DNA of 64,000 bases, from assembly GCA_964356355.1 (NCBI GenBank), contig CAYHGX010000001.1:62001-126000 (forward strand). The letters are read 5' to 3'. The notes beneath the pieces are model-generated. The model made no database searches, had not been told where the DNA came from, and was given only the letters and a program-made list of their open reading frames with translations. A program made the translations under genes and the position numbers. Below are positions 9,616 to 17,646 of the stretch, in pieces (the stretch's first letter is position 1; every line of letters begins with the position of its first letter). Origin of the DNA: CAYHGX01 sp964356355. GTDB taxonomy: Bacteria > Patescibacteriota > Gracilibacteria > UBA1369 > LOWO2-01-FULL-3.

Positions 9616-10005
9616 ATGGTATATTTGCCGGGTATGGAAGTAATTATTGGAAAAGTAGTTAGTGGACGGGGTGTTGGGAGGATAATGGGTTTTCCTACGC
9701 TTAATATTCCTTATAGTGGAGTGCTTTCTGGTGTTTTTGCTGCGAAAGTGAAAATCGGTACTGAAGAGTATTTGGCGGCGGTGAACTTGGGTGGGCGTCC
9801 GACTTTTGATGATGCAGTGCCTTTGTGTGAGGCCTTTTTATTAAATTGTGGAGAGGAGTTTATTGTTGAGGATGAGGTGGAGATAGAGGTGAATTTGTTG
9901 AGAAAGGTGAGGGAAGTTGAGAAGTTTAAAGATATGGACGCTTTGGCGTTGCAGATTTCCAAGGATGTGAAAGAAATTAAAAGTTGGTATAATCTCGATA
10001 TATGA
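9616..10005 (+). CDS. Riboflavin kinase (single-domain)
   Basis: Phosphorylates riboflavin to FMN with ATP. The 129-residue protein is only the flavokinase barrel: GRGVGRIMGFPTLNIP is the nucleotide/riboflavin-binding motif, GVFAAKVKIG and AAVNLGGRPTF follow, and CEAFLLN supplies the acidic catalytic region. The FAD-synthetase domain that normally precedes it in bifunctional RibF is absent. I choose the ATG at 9616 because GAGGAG ends 4 bases before it; the upstream ATG at 9589 lies inside the divergent gene. The last 4 bases overlap the start of murE, indicating translational coupling. Confidence 0.85.
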   Translation: MVYLPGMEVIIGKVVSGRGVGRIMGFPTLNIPYSGVLSGVFAAKVKIGTEEYLAAVNLGGRPTFDDAVPLCEAFLLNCGEEFIVEDEVEIEVNLLRKVREVEKFKDMDALALQISKDVKEIKSWYNLDI

Positions 10006-11306
10006 TGAATTTTTTAAGAAAACTTTTTCCCGAGCGCAGCCCTTTTAGGCTTTTGTATCATAAGCTTATGGGTTTTGTGGCGGCGGTGTGGTATGGCTTT
10101 CCGGCCAATCATATGATTGTGATCGGTGTAACTGGAACCAATGGGAAAACTACGACTGTTAATCTTATTACTAATATTTTGAATGAGGCGGGGTTTAAGG
10201 TGGGAATGAGCTCAACTATTAATTTTCAAATTGGTGATAAAAGGTGGAATAACGATACGAAACAAAGTACTCAGGGGCCTTTTGTGTTGCAGCGAATGCT
10301 GAAGCAGATGTTGAAAAACGGTGTGCGGTACGCGGTAATTGAGGTGACTTCTCATGCGATTGATCAGTCTCGTGTGTATGGTGTGAATTTTGATGTAGCG
10401 TTGATTACTAATGTTACCCCGGATCATGTGGAGTATCATGGTGGATTTAATAATTATTTGAATACTAAGGCTGAGCTTTTCGGAAAGGTGTCCAAGGGTA
10501 AACGAAAATTTGGTATCCAGAAGGTGTTTGTACTCAACAGTGACGATGAATATTATAGTGTTTTTAATCAATTTGTGGCCGATTTGAAGATTACTTATGG
10601 TTTGAAAAATTCTACTGTTTATGCGGAAAACGTGGTGCAGAAGCCTGAAGGTTCGAAGTTTGTTTTGCATGTGCCCAACAATGCTGTGGAAGTGGAATTG
10701 GGAATGCCGGGCGAGTTTAATGTGTACAATGCCTTGGCCGCGGCAGCGGCGTGTGTGGCTTTGCAGGTGCCATTGGAAGTTGTGAAAAGGGGGTTGGAAG
10801 GAAGTGGCACTGTGCCTGGAAGATTTGAACATGTGAATGCGGGTCAAAAATTCAGTGTGATAGTGGATTATGCTCATGCTAGTGATGCTTTAGAGAATTT
10901 GTTGAGTTTGTATCGCAGGTTAACTCCTGGGCGGCTTTTTGCGGTTTATGGTGCAACTGGTGGCGGAAGGGATAAGGGCAAGAGAGCCAGAATGGGTGAA
11001 ATTGGTAACGAGTTTGCTGATGTGGTGATACTTACAGATGATGACCCATATAGTGAGGATGAACTACAAATTATAGATCAGCTGGCGCAGGGGGTGAAAC
11101 GCGAAGAAGGTAAGGGGTTTTGGAAGATTCCGGATCGGCGTGAGGCGATTCGTTTGGCGCTTTCTATGGCTAAGGAAGGGGATTGTGTTGTGGTGAGTGG
11201 AAAGGGAGCGGAAGAGGTGATGATGGTGCGTGGAAAAAAGATTAAATGGAGTGATAGGCAAGTAATTACTGAATTGATTAAAAAACCTTTGGAGGTAGCG
11301 ATATGA
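10002..11306 (+). CDS. murE: MurE-like UDP-N-acetylmuramyl-tripeptide synthetase, N-domain lost
   Basis: A Mur ligase that adds the third amino acid to UDP-MurNAc-dipeptide in peptidoglycan synthesis. The ATP loop VTGTNGKTTT begins near residue 43 and is followed by EVTSHAIDQ, a central-domain NVTPDHVEYHG, and the C-terminal domain with GRFEHV and DYAHASDALENLL. At 434 residues it lacks most of the usual N-terminal UDP-binding domain. The amino-acid specificity motif reads DDPYSED where meso-diaminopimelate enzymes have DNPR and many lysine enzymes DNPA, so the residue added cannot be predicted by the usual rule. It overlaps the genes on both sides by 4 bases (riboflavin kinase and truB), forming a tight operon. 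Confidence 0.88.
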   Translation: MMNFLRKLFPERSPFRLLYHKLMGFVAAVWYGFPANHMIVIGVTGTNGKTTTVNLITNILNEAGFKVGMSSTINFQIGDKRWNNDTKQSTQGPFVLQRMLKQMLKNGVRYAVIEVTSHAIDQSRVYGVNFDVALITNVTPDHVEYHGGFNNYLNTKAELFGKVSKGKRKFGIQKVFVLNSDDEYYSVFNQFVADLKITYGLKNSTVYAENVVQKPEGSKFVLHVPNNAVEVELGMPGEFNVYNALAAAAACVALQVPLEVVKRGLEGSGTVPGRFEHVNAGQKFSVIVDYAHASDALENLLSLYRRLTPGRLFAVYGATGGGRDKGKRARMGEIGNEFADVVILTDDDPYSEDELQIIDQLAQGVKREEGKGFWKIPDRREAIRLALSMAKEGDCVVVSGKGAEEVMMVRGKKIKWSDRQVITELIKKPLEVAI

Positions 11307-12160
11307 ATGGATTTGTGTTTGTAGATAAGGAAAAGGGTATGACTTCTTTTGACGTGGTGGCTGGTGTTCGGCGGGCTTGTGGAGTGAGGAGAGTGGGACA
11401 TGCGGGGACGTTGGATCCTTTGGCAACAGGCCTATTAATTGTGGCAATTGGTGAAGGTACGAAATTATTGGAGTATTTGCTTGGTCAGGATAAGGAGTAT
11501 TTGGTAAAGGCTCGATTTGGTGCGGTTTCTGATACTTTTGATGCTGAGGGGGATATTACCAATATTTCGAATTCAATGTTGGGACGGGATAATGTGGAAA
11601 AGGCGATGGAGTCTTTTAGAGGGCTTATTTTACAGGTGCCTCCTAGGTACTCAGCTTTAAAGATTGGTGGTAAACGAGCCTGTGACTTGGTGCGTGAAGG
11701 TAAGGAGGTGGAGATGAAGGGTAGAGAGGTGGAGATTTTGGGATTTGAGATAGAAAAATTTAGTTGGCCGGTGGTGGATTTTAGGGTGAAGTGTGGATCG
11801 GGAACATATATTCGTTCTTTGGTACATGACCTGGGCCAGGCATTGGGCTGTGGAGCTTATGTAGAGGAATTGAGGCGCACTGAAATAGGTGTATTTTCCT
11901 TAGATGATGCGGTTTTACTGGGAGAGCTGAGTAAGAATGTTGAACAGTACGTTCTGGCTCTTGAAGATATCGCTGGGGAATTTTCTAAAATTGAATTGGT
12001 GGCTGAGGAAATGGAGAAACTTGCTGATGGAAGGACCCTTTTGGGCAAGAAAATTGATCAGGGTGGGGTTTTGATGGCTTTCCGTGGAGGTAAATTTGTT
12101 GGTGTATTAGAAAACTCCCCTCAGGGGGGAGTTAAATTTCGCAAGTTGATTGTGGGGTGA
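11303..12160 (+). CDS. truB: tRNA pseudouridine-55 synthase
   Basis: Isomerises U55 in the T-loop of tRNAs. The catalytic Asp is in GHAGTLDPLATGLL near residues 32-45, and the family motifs KEYLVKARFGAVSDTFD and GTYIRSLVHDLG are present. Its 285 residues include a C-terminal extension consistent with the TruB C-terminal or PUA-like domain. It overlaps murE by 4 bases (ATGA), so it is cotranslated with the riboflavin kinase-murE genes. A GC-rich hairpin lies within its last 50 bases. Confidence 0.93.
   Translation: MNGFVFVDKEKGMTSFDVVAGVRRACGVRRVGHAGTLDPLATGLLIVAIGEGTKLLEYLLGQDKEYLVKARFGAVSDTFDAEGDITNISNSMLGRDNVEKAMESFRGLILQVPPRYSALKIGGKRACDLVREGKEVEMKGREVEILGFEIEKFSWPVVDFRVKCGSGTYIRSLVHDLGQALGCGAYVEELRRTEIGVFSLDDAVLLGELSKNVEQYVLALEDIAGEFSKIELVAEEMEKLADGRTLLGKKIDQGGVLMAFRGGKFVGVLENSPQGGVKFRKLIVG
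12113..12133 (+). terminator. Hairpin near the end of truB
   Basis: AACTCCCC pairs perfectly with GGGGAGTT across a 5-base loop inside the last codons of truB. It is followed only by AAATTT rather than a T-run, so it is at best a weak terminator or pause site. Confidence 0.3.
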
Positions 12161-12162
12161 GG

Positions 12163-12420
12163 TTAGGGAGAGAGAGTCTCTGCTATTTCTGTGCGGGTAT
12201 AATGGACTCCTTCTTCTAGGCCTGCGGCATCTGCGAGCTCTTGGGCGTTGGCGGCACCTGCCATGATGGCTTTATAGGCTTTTATAGCTGGAGTTTCGGT
12301 GGCTTGTGCTGGCGACCAGGTTTGTTGGATTGGTTGATTGGCAATTCTTACTACATCTGCTCCGCTATGTATCGATGGGCTAGAGAGGCGTTCTGGAAAG
12401 TTTTTTAATGCTAATGCCAT
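12163..12420 (-). CDS. Small protein of unknown function
   Basis: An 85-residue frame ending 3 bases after the convergent truB gene. It is rich in Ala and contains a helical segment resembling half of a helix-turn-helix (AQELADAAGLEEG), which is too weak to assign. A possible promoter lies upstream on the minus strand (TTCACA, 17 bases, TAAGAT with an extended TGC). No Shine-Dalgarno sequence precedes the ATG. It could be a real small gene; the evidence is the open frame, position and promoter only. Confidence 0.5.
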   Translation of the reverse strand: MALALKNFPERLSSPSIHSGADVVRIANQPIQQTWSPAQATETPAIKAYKAIMAGAANAQELADAAGLEEGVHYTRTEIAETLSP

Positions 12421-12560
12421 TTTAATTTGGTTATATGGTTGATGTATGGCGATCTTAGCAGTAACAGGAGCAAGTGTGAATTAATGGCTAGATGAAGTTG
12501 CCTCTTGTGGGGAAAAGCCTTTTTGTGTAACAATCTTGGGCGATTAGAAAAGTATTCTTT

Positions 12561-13601
12561 ATGATGAATCAATATTTTTGGATAGCGGTTTTTGCCCTGA
12601 TCTTGGTGGTTGTTTTAACAGGTTTTGCTTTGAAGTTGTTTCCGCGGTGGGGGTTAATGGATCGTCCTGAAAAATATGGATTGAAGCGTGCGTCGATTCC
12701 TTATTATGGTGGACTGGTGCTTTATCTGGCTTTTTTGGCTTGTGTATTGGCCTTTGTGCCGTTGGAAAGGCACGTTGTGGGGTTGATGAGTGGGGCTACT
12801 TTGATTGTAGTGGTTGGTTTTTTGGATGATTTGTTTTCTTTAAATCCCTTTATACGACTTTTTGCTCAAGCTGTTGCTGCTTTGTTGCTAGCTTTTTTTG
12901 GAATTGGTATTTTGTCGATCAATTTGCCCTTTTTGGGGGTGTTGGACTTGAATCATTGGATTGTGAATGGAGTGCCGATTTTGGCTGTGTTGTTTACTAT
13001 TTTTTGGGTAATGATGATTGTGAATGCGATGAATTTTGTGGATGGAGTAAGCGGAATTAATAGTGGAGTGAGTGCAGTGGCTGGAATTACGATGTTTTTT
13101 CTTAGTATTAATCCCTTGTTGCACGAGAATTTGGCTTCCCAGCATAGCGTGGCGTTGATTTCTTTGATTTTGGCGATGGTGAGCCTTGGGTATTTGTTTT
13201 TTGACTTTCCTCGGCCGAAAATTTTGATGGGGGATACAGGCAGTACTTTTTTGGGTTTTTTAATTGCGACTTTGGCGATTTTTTCTGGCGGAAAGGTGGC
13301 TACGGCTTTTTTGGTCATTGGGCTGCCAATTTTGGATATGGTTTGGGTGGTTGGGCGTAGGATTTTAAGTGGGCAGAAATTTTGGAAGGGTGATTTAAAG
13401 CATCTTCATCATCGATTAATGGATCGTGGCTTTTCTGAGCGCAAAGTGGTCTTTTTTTATTTAGTGGTAACTGCGGTGTTTGGTTTTTCGGCTGTGCACT
13501 TGGTGAGTAGTCAGCAGAAGTTTTTTGTATTGATTGCCTTGGTTTTAATGATGTTGCTGTTGGCCTTTTTCCTGATATTTTTGCCAAAGCGGAGCAGGTA
13601 G
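12561..13601 (+). CDS. WecA/TagO-type undecaprenyl-phosphate sugar-1-phosphate transferase
   Basis: Transfers a HexNAc-1-phosphate from UDP-sugar to undecaprenyl phosphate, starting surface polymer or glycan synthesis. It is a polytopic protein of 346 residues with about ten helices. Family motifs are visible: GFLDDLFSL (Mg-binding DD), NAMNFVDGVSGINSG, GDTGSTFLGF and the cytoplasmic HLHHRLMDRG loop typical of WecA/TagO rather than MraY. An ATG doublet opens the gene (12561 and 12564) and either could be used. With the O-antigen ligase-like gene and the mannose-activation genes in this window it suggests a polyprenyl-linked surface glycan. Confidence 0.88.
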   Translation: MMNQYFWIAVFALILVVVLTGFALKLFPRWGLMDRPEKYGLKRASIPYYGGLVLYLAFLACVLAFVPLERHVVGLMSGATLIVVVGFLDDLFSLNPFIRLFAQAVAALLLAFFGIGILSINLPFLGVLDLNHWIVNGVPILAVLFTIFWVMMIVNAMNFVDGVSGINSGVSAVAGITMFFLSINPLLHENLASQHSVALISLILAMVSLGYLFFDFPRPKILMGDTGSTFLGFLIATLAIFSGGKVATAFLVIGLPILDMVWVVGRRILSGQKFWKGDLKHLHHRLMDRGFSERKVVFFYLVVTAVFGFSAVHLVSSQQKFFVLIALVLMMLLLAFFLIFLPKRSR

Positions 13602-13630
13602 TTGTTTGCGGGGAGATTTTGCGCTATAAC
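13602..13630 (+). promoter_or_regulatory. Promoter of dnaG-rpoD
   Basis: TTGTTT and TATAAC are separated by 17 bases just after the WecA-like gene. The predicted transcript starts near 13637, 18 bases before the dnaG ATG. Confidence 0.6.
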
Positions 13631-13654
13631 GTGTAGGCTTTTTAACAAGCTTTA

Positions 13655-15418
13655 ATGGCAGATACGGTTGAAGAAATAAAGGCGAGATTGAGTATTGTGG
13701 ACGTTGTTTCACAGTACGTTCAGTTGAAGAAGATGGGGAATAGTTATAAGGGGCTTTGTCCTTTTCATAGTGAGAAAACTCCGAGTTTTGTGGTGAGCCT
13801 GGAGAAGCAAATTTGTCATTGTTTTGGCTGTAATAAGGGTGGGGATATTTTTACCTTTGTACAGGAGTTAGAAGGGGTGAGCTTTTCGGAGGCCCTAGAT
13901 ATACTGGCAGATCGTGCCGGAGTGAAGGTGGAAAAGGTGTCGATGGCTAAGGTGAGGGAGAATAAGAGTGAAAAGGATGAATATTATTTTGCTAATGAAT
14001 TGGCTTGTGATTTTTTTGTTAAACATTTAAAGGAGACTAATGATGGTAAAAAGGTGATTGATTATTTGCATCGAAGGGGCCTTAATGATGAGACGATTGA
14101 GGAATTTAGGGTAGGATTTGCTCCCGATAGTTATGATGCGTTGAATGTTTATTTGCAGGAAAAGGGCGTGAGTAAGACGGTTTTGCATAAATCTGGATTT
14201 GTTTCGGCTAAGAATTTGGCTTCGGATCAGGTTTATGACAAGTTTCGAGGAAGGTTGATGTTTCCGATTATGAATCAGGCGGGCAAGGTGTGTGGTTTCG
14301 GTGGTCGGGCTTTGAAGGCCGACCAGATGCCAAAATACTTAAATTCTCCTGAGAATGTTGTTTATAATAAAAGTCAGATTCTTTTTGGTATGGATAGGGC
14401 GAAGGTGGATGTGAAGAAGGAGGGTTTTGTGGTTCTTGTTGAGGGTTATTTCGATATGATCATGCCTTATCAGGAGGGCGTGCGAAATGTGGTAGCTACG
14501 TGCGGAACGGCTCTTACTGCGCAACAGGCAAAGCAAATTAAAAAGCTCACGAGTAGTGTTGTTAGTAGTTTCGACAACGATAATGCGGGATTTGAGGCAA
14601 CAAAAAGGGCCTATGCTGTGCTTCGGGCTGAGGATATTTCGATGAAATCAGTTGAAAATTTAACAGGTAAGGACCCGGCTGATCAGGTGCGTGAGGATGC
14701 GGAAAAATTTAGAGGGATGATTAAGGGTGCTCATGATTTTGTGGTGTTCTTGATAGAGAAATTGGCAAAGAGTAATGATGTAAATACATTTGAAGGTAGA
14801 GATGCGATTGTGCGAGAGGTGATGCCTTTTTGTAAGGAAATGGCTGGTACTACGAAGGATCTTTTTGTGAGGGAGTTGGCCTCTAGGCTTAAGATTGGAG
14901 AAAGGGCGCTTTATGAGGAGATTGATAATTATAAGTTGCCGTTAAACCACCCTGCGAGACGTCAATTGGGAGATGGTCCAGTTGAAGCATTGAAATTTAG
15001 TGTTGCTGAAATGATTTTGGCCTTGGTTTTGGAGTTTCCTTTTTTGTTTAAGGATGTAAAAGAAAATATGGGCGAAAAGGATTTTGAGGCTGAGTCTGAA
15101 GATGTTTACAAAGCTCTACTGGATCAGTATAATTCCGCTTGGAAAAATTTCGAGGGCTGGGATTTCGAGAGGCCAGAAATGGCTAACTTGAGACGTAAAG
15201 TAGGGTTGATGAGATTGTACGCAGAGGATAGGTATAGTGTGTTTAATCAGATTGCGCTTGAGCAGGAGATCATAAAACTAATTGACAAGCACAGGGAAGA
15301 GTGCCGAAAGAGCAGAACGGATTTGTTACAAGAGGAGATAATTAAGGCTGAAAACGCGAATGACAAAGAAAAATTGATGCAGCTCCTACGTGAGCAGCAG
15401 GAAATATTATCCAGCTAA
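13655..15418 (+). CDS. dnaG: DNA primase
   Basis: Makes RNA primers at the replication fork. The N-terminal zinc finger is intact (CPFHSEKTPSF then CHCFGCNKGGD, residues about 36-65). A central RNA-polymerase domain follows, and the TOPRIM fold shows VEGYFDMIMPYQEG and the acidic pair in SSFDNDNAGFEATKRA near residues 305-325. The 587-residue length is normal. The C-terminal third is helical and should bind the replicative helicase. The gene runs into rpoD with only 10 bases between stop and start, a small version of the classic macromolecular-synthesis operon (without rpsU). Confidence 0.95.
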   Translation: MADTVEEIKARLSIVDVVSQYVQLKKMGNSYKGLCPFHSEKTPSFVVSLEKQICHCFGCNKGGDIFTFVQELEGVSFSEALDILADRAGVKVEKVSMAKVRENKSEKDEYYFANELACDFFVKHLKETNDGKKVIDYLHRRGLNDETIEEFRVGFAPDSYDALNVYLQEKGVSKTVLHKSGFVSAKNLASDQVYDKFRGRLMFPIMNQAGKVCGFGGRALKADQMPKYLNSPENVVYNKSQILFGMDRAKVDVKKEGFVVLVEGYFDMIMPYQEGVRNVVATCGTALTAQQAKQIKKLTSSVVSSFDNDNAGFEATKRAYAVLRAEDISMKSVENLTGKDPADQVREDAEKFRGMIKGAHDFVVFLIEKLAKSNDVNTFEGRDAIVREVMPFCKEMAGTTKDLFVRELASRLKIGERALYEEIDNYKLPLNHPARRQLGDGPVEALKFSVAEMILALVLEFPFLFKDVKENMGEKDFEAESEDVYKALLDQYNSAWKNFEGWDFERPEMANLRRKVGLMRLYAEDRYSVFNQIALEQEIIKLIDKHREECRKSRTDLLQEEIIKAENANDKEKLMQLLREQQEILSS

Positions 15419-15428
15419 AAAGCAAATT

Positions 15429-16598
15429 ATGGCTAGAACTACAAAGTTTATCGCACAACCTTCAGATGATCAGTTGGCGAATTTCCCAAAGGAAGTACAG
15501 GACCTCATCAAAAAGGGTAAAGAACAGGGCTTTGTTACTCATCAGGAATTGCTTAAGGCGATGCCAAATATTGAGGAGGATCTTATTCTTTTGGATGAGA
15601 TTTATAGCTTATTTATGGATTTGGGTGTGGAGGTGATTGATACCAAGGATGCGATCATGGTGGAGGATGAAGAGTGGAAGAAGACTGAAGAGGCTGCTCT
15701 TGCAGATGAAATTCCTGATTTAACAGCTTCAGCTAGAAAAGAAAAGAAAACACGTGATGAGGCAGAGTTTAAGGAAATTGCTAATGATTCTATTCGCTTG
15801 TACTTGTGTGAAATTGGCCGTGTGCCACTTTTGAGTGCGAAGGAAGAGGTGGAATTGGCCAAGAGGATTGCAAAGGGTGATCAGAGTGCTAAGAGTAAGT
15901 TGGCCGAGGCCAATTTGAGATTGGTTGTGAGTATTGCGAAAAAGTATATTGGCCGAGGACTTTCTTTCCTTGATCTTATCCAGGAGGGAAATATTGGTTT
16001 GTTTAGGGCTGTTGAGAAGTTTGATCCGCATCGTGGATTTAAGTTTTCAACTTATGCGACTTGGTGGATTCGCCAGGCCATTACACGTGCAATTGCTGAT
16101 CAGGCTCGTACTATTCGTATTCCGGTGCACATGGTGGAGACGATTAATAAGCTTACTCATGCACAACGAAGGTTGGTACAGGAGCTTGGTCGTGAGCCGC
16201 TTGTAGAAGAGCTTGCTGCGGAAATGGATATGGATGTAAAGAAGGTGCGACATATTATCAAGATTTCTCAGGATATTGTTTCACTTGAGGCTCCAGTGGG
16301 GACTGAGGAGGACAGTAAATTGGGTGATTTCATTGAAGATGATGAGGCCCTTTCACCTGCTGAATCTACAAATCGTCAGCTTATTAAGGAGAATATTCAT
16401 GAAATGCTTCAATATCTTTCTCCTCGTGAACGAAAAATCATTGAAATGAGATTTGGGCTTAAGGATGGAGTTGGTCACACTTTGGAAGAAGTTGGTCAGG
16501 AATTCCGGGTGACACGTGAACGTATTCGTCAGATTGAGGCGAAGGTTCTTCAAAAACTTAAAGAGCATCCAACGAGTGTAAAGATTCGTCCGCACTAG
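15429..16598 (+). CDS. rpoD: Primary RNA polymerase sigma factor (sigma-70)
   Basis: Directs RNA polymerase to housekeeping promoters. Regions 1.2 to 4.2 are complete: DSIRLYLCEIGRVPLLS (1.2), the core-binding and -10 melting block around GLSFLDLIQEGNIGLFRAV and FSTYATWWIRQAI (2.1-2.4), IRIPVHMVETINKL (3.0), and the -35-binding helix VTRERIRQIEAKVLQKL (4.2). An N-terminal region of about 110 residues resembles a short region 1.1. I start at the ATG at 15429 (389 residues) rather than the GTG at 15390 that lies inside dnaG. Promoters recognised in this window (TTGACN, 16-17 bases, TANNNT) fit this factor. Confidence 0.95.
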   Translation: MARTTKFIAQPSDDQLANFPKEVQDLIKKGKEQGFVTHQELLKAMPNIEEDLILLDEIYSLFMDLGVEVIDTKDAIMVEDEEWKKTEEAALADEIPDLTASARKEKKTRDEAEFKEIANDSIRLYLCEIGRVPLLSAKEEVELAKRIAKGDQSAKSKLAEANLRLVVSIAKKYIGRGLSFLDLIQEGNIGLFRAVEKFDPHRGFKFSTYATWWIRQAITRAIADQARTIRIPVHMVETINKLTHAQRRLVQELGREPLVEELAAEMDMDVKKVRHIIKISQDIVSLEAPVGTEEDSKLGDFIEDDEALSPAESTNRQLIKENIHEMLQYLSPRERKIIEMRFGLKDGVGHTLEEVGQEFRVTRERIRQIEAKVLQKLKEHPTSVKIRPH

Positions 16599-16639
16599 GC
16601 GTTGTTAATGAAATATTAAAATACTATTAATTTATAAAT

Positions 16640-17197
16640 ATGGCTAAAGTAACTACTAAAGGTAAATCTACTAAAAAAGATGATACAGTTGTAACTCATG
16701 ATGAGTTTTTTACTGATGATGGAAAGAAGGCAACCTTGGTGACCAAGGAAGGTTTAGAGAAATTGAATGAAGAATTGGCTTATTTAAAGGGAACTAGAAG
16801 AAAAGAGGTTGCGGCTCGTATTAAAGAGGCAATTTCATTTGGTGATCTTTCTGAAAACTCTGAGTATGAGGAATCTAAAAATGAACAAGCTTTTGTGGAA
16901 GGCCGAATTCTTGAGCTTGAAGAGCAAATTAAGAATGCGAAGATTATTTCTGATCATCATAAAGAGACGCGAACTATTCAGCTTGGTACAACTGTTCATT
17001 TGAAGCCACTTGGAAAGTCCAAGGAGGAGATGGAAGTTTATACAATTGTAGGTTCAACAGAGGCGGATCCGTTTGGTGGAAAGATTTCAAATGAATCACC
17101 TGTAGGAAATGCTCTATTGGATAAGCAAAAGGGAGACAAGATCAAGGTGGCTGTGCCTGCTGGATCTGTAGAGTACGAGATCGTAAAGGTTGATTAG
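16640..17197 (+). CDS. greA: Transcription elongation factor GreA
   Basis: Rescues backtracked RNA polymerase by stimulating transcript cleavage. The coiled-coil N-domain begins at LVTKEGLEKLNEELAYLKG and contains the catalytic acidic tip GDLSENSEYEESK; the C-domain carries IVGSTEADPFGGKISNESPVG. At 185 residues it is longer than the usual 158 because of about 30 extra Lys/Thr/Asp-rich residues at the N-terminus. A promoter-like TTGTTA-17-TATTAA ends 10 bases before the ATG, so the mRNA leader would be very short. Confidence 0.93.
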   Translation: MAKVTTKGKSTKKDDTVVTHDEFFTDDGKKATLVTKEGLEKLNEELAYLKGTRRKEVAARIKEAISFGDLSENSEYEESKNEQAFVEGRILELEEQIKNAKIISDHHKETRTIQLGTTVHLKPLGKSKEEMEVYTIVGSTEADPFGGKISNESPVGNALLDKQKGDKIKVAVPAGSVEYEIVKVD

Positions 17198-17217
17198 TAG
17201 GCTCTTGAGCCGTGGTC

Positions 17218-17646
17218 TTACTTTTTGGCCTTGTTAGGAAGGTAGATTTTTTCCTTCTTTTTTACGTGAACATGTTTGATTTGTTCTACGTTGTGTTTTT
17301 CACGTGGGTAGTCTTTTCTGTATGCTTTTAGAGTTTTGTAGGCAAAAAATGCTAAAAGCAAAATGGCTGCGTAGAACCATAGACGCATGCTAAAGTAGGG
17401 GATTGCCTCATAGCGAACAAGTGAATAAAAGAGAAAGAAAACTGTGAACCAACCGAGGCGTGGAGTTGTTTTTTTGAATAATTTGCGGAAGGCTGGGTCT
17501 GTTTTTTTGAACTTTCGGTAGAGGAAATGCATGACGATTGCTGAAAGGAATAACACAGCAATTAACACTGTTATTGCAGTTAATTGATTAAAGTTGCCAG
17601 GATTGGGGCTGAATACGTAACTGAGGAAAGTTTTGAGTTGATTCAT
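17218..17646 (-). CDS. Small membrane protein of unknown function
   Basis: A 142-residue protein with three predicted membrane helices (around residues 24-42, 65-83 and 88-106) and a Lys/His-rich cytoplasmic tail. It overlaps lgt by 4 bases and is translated from the same message. I do not recognise a family. Position suggests a link to lipoprotein or envelope maturation, which is inference. Confidence 0.7.
   Translation of the reverse strand: MNQLKTFLSYVFSPNPGNFNQLTAITVLIAVLFLSAIVMHFLYRKFKKTDPAFRKLFKKTTPRLGWFTVFFLFYSLVRYEAIPYFSMRLWFYAAILLLAFFAYKTLKAYRKDYPREKHNVEQIKHVHVKKKEKIYLPNKAKK

Noticed and set aside
10212..10877. 221-codon open frame antisense to murE
   Set aside because: His/Ile/Ser-rich, no motifs, entirely within the murE coding region.
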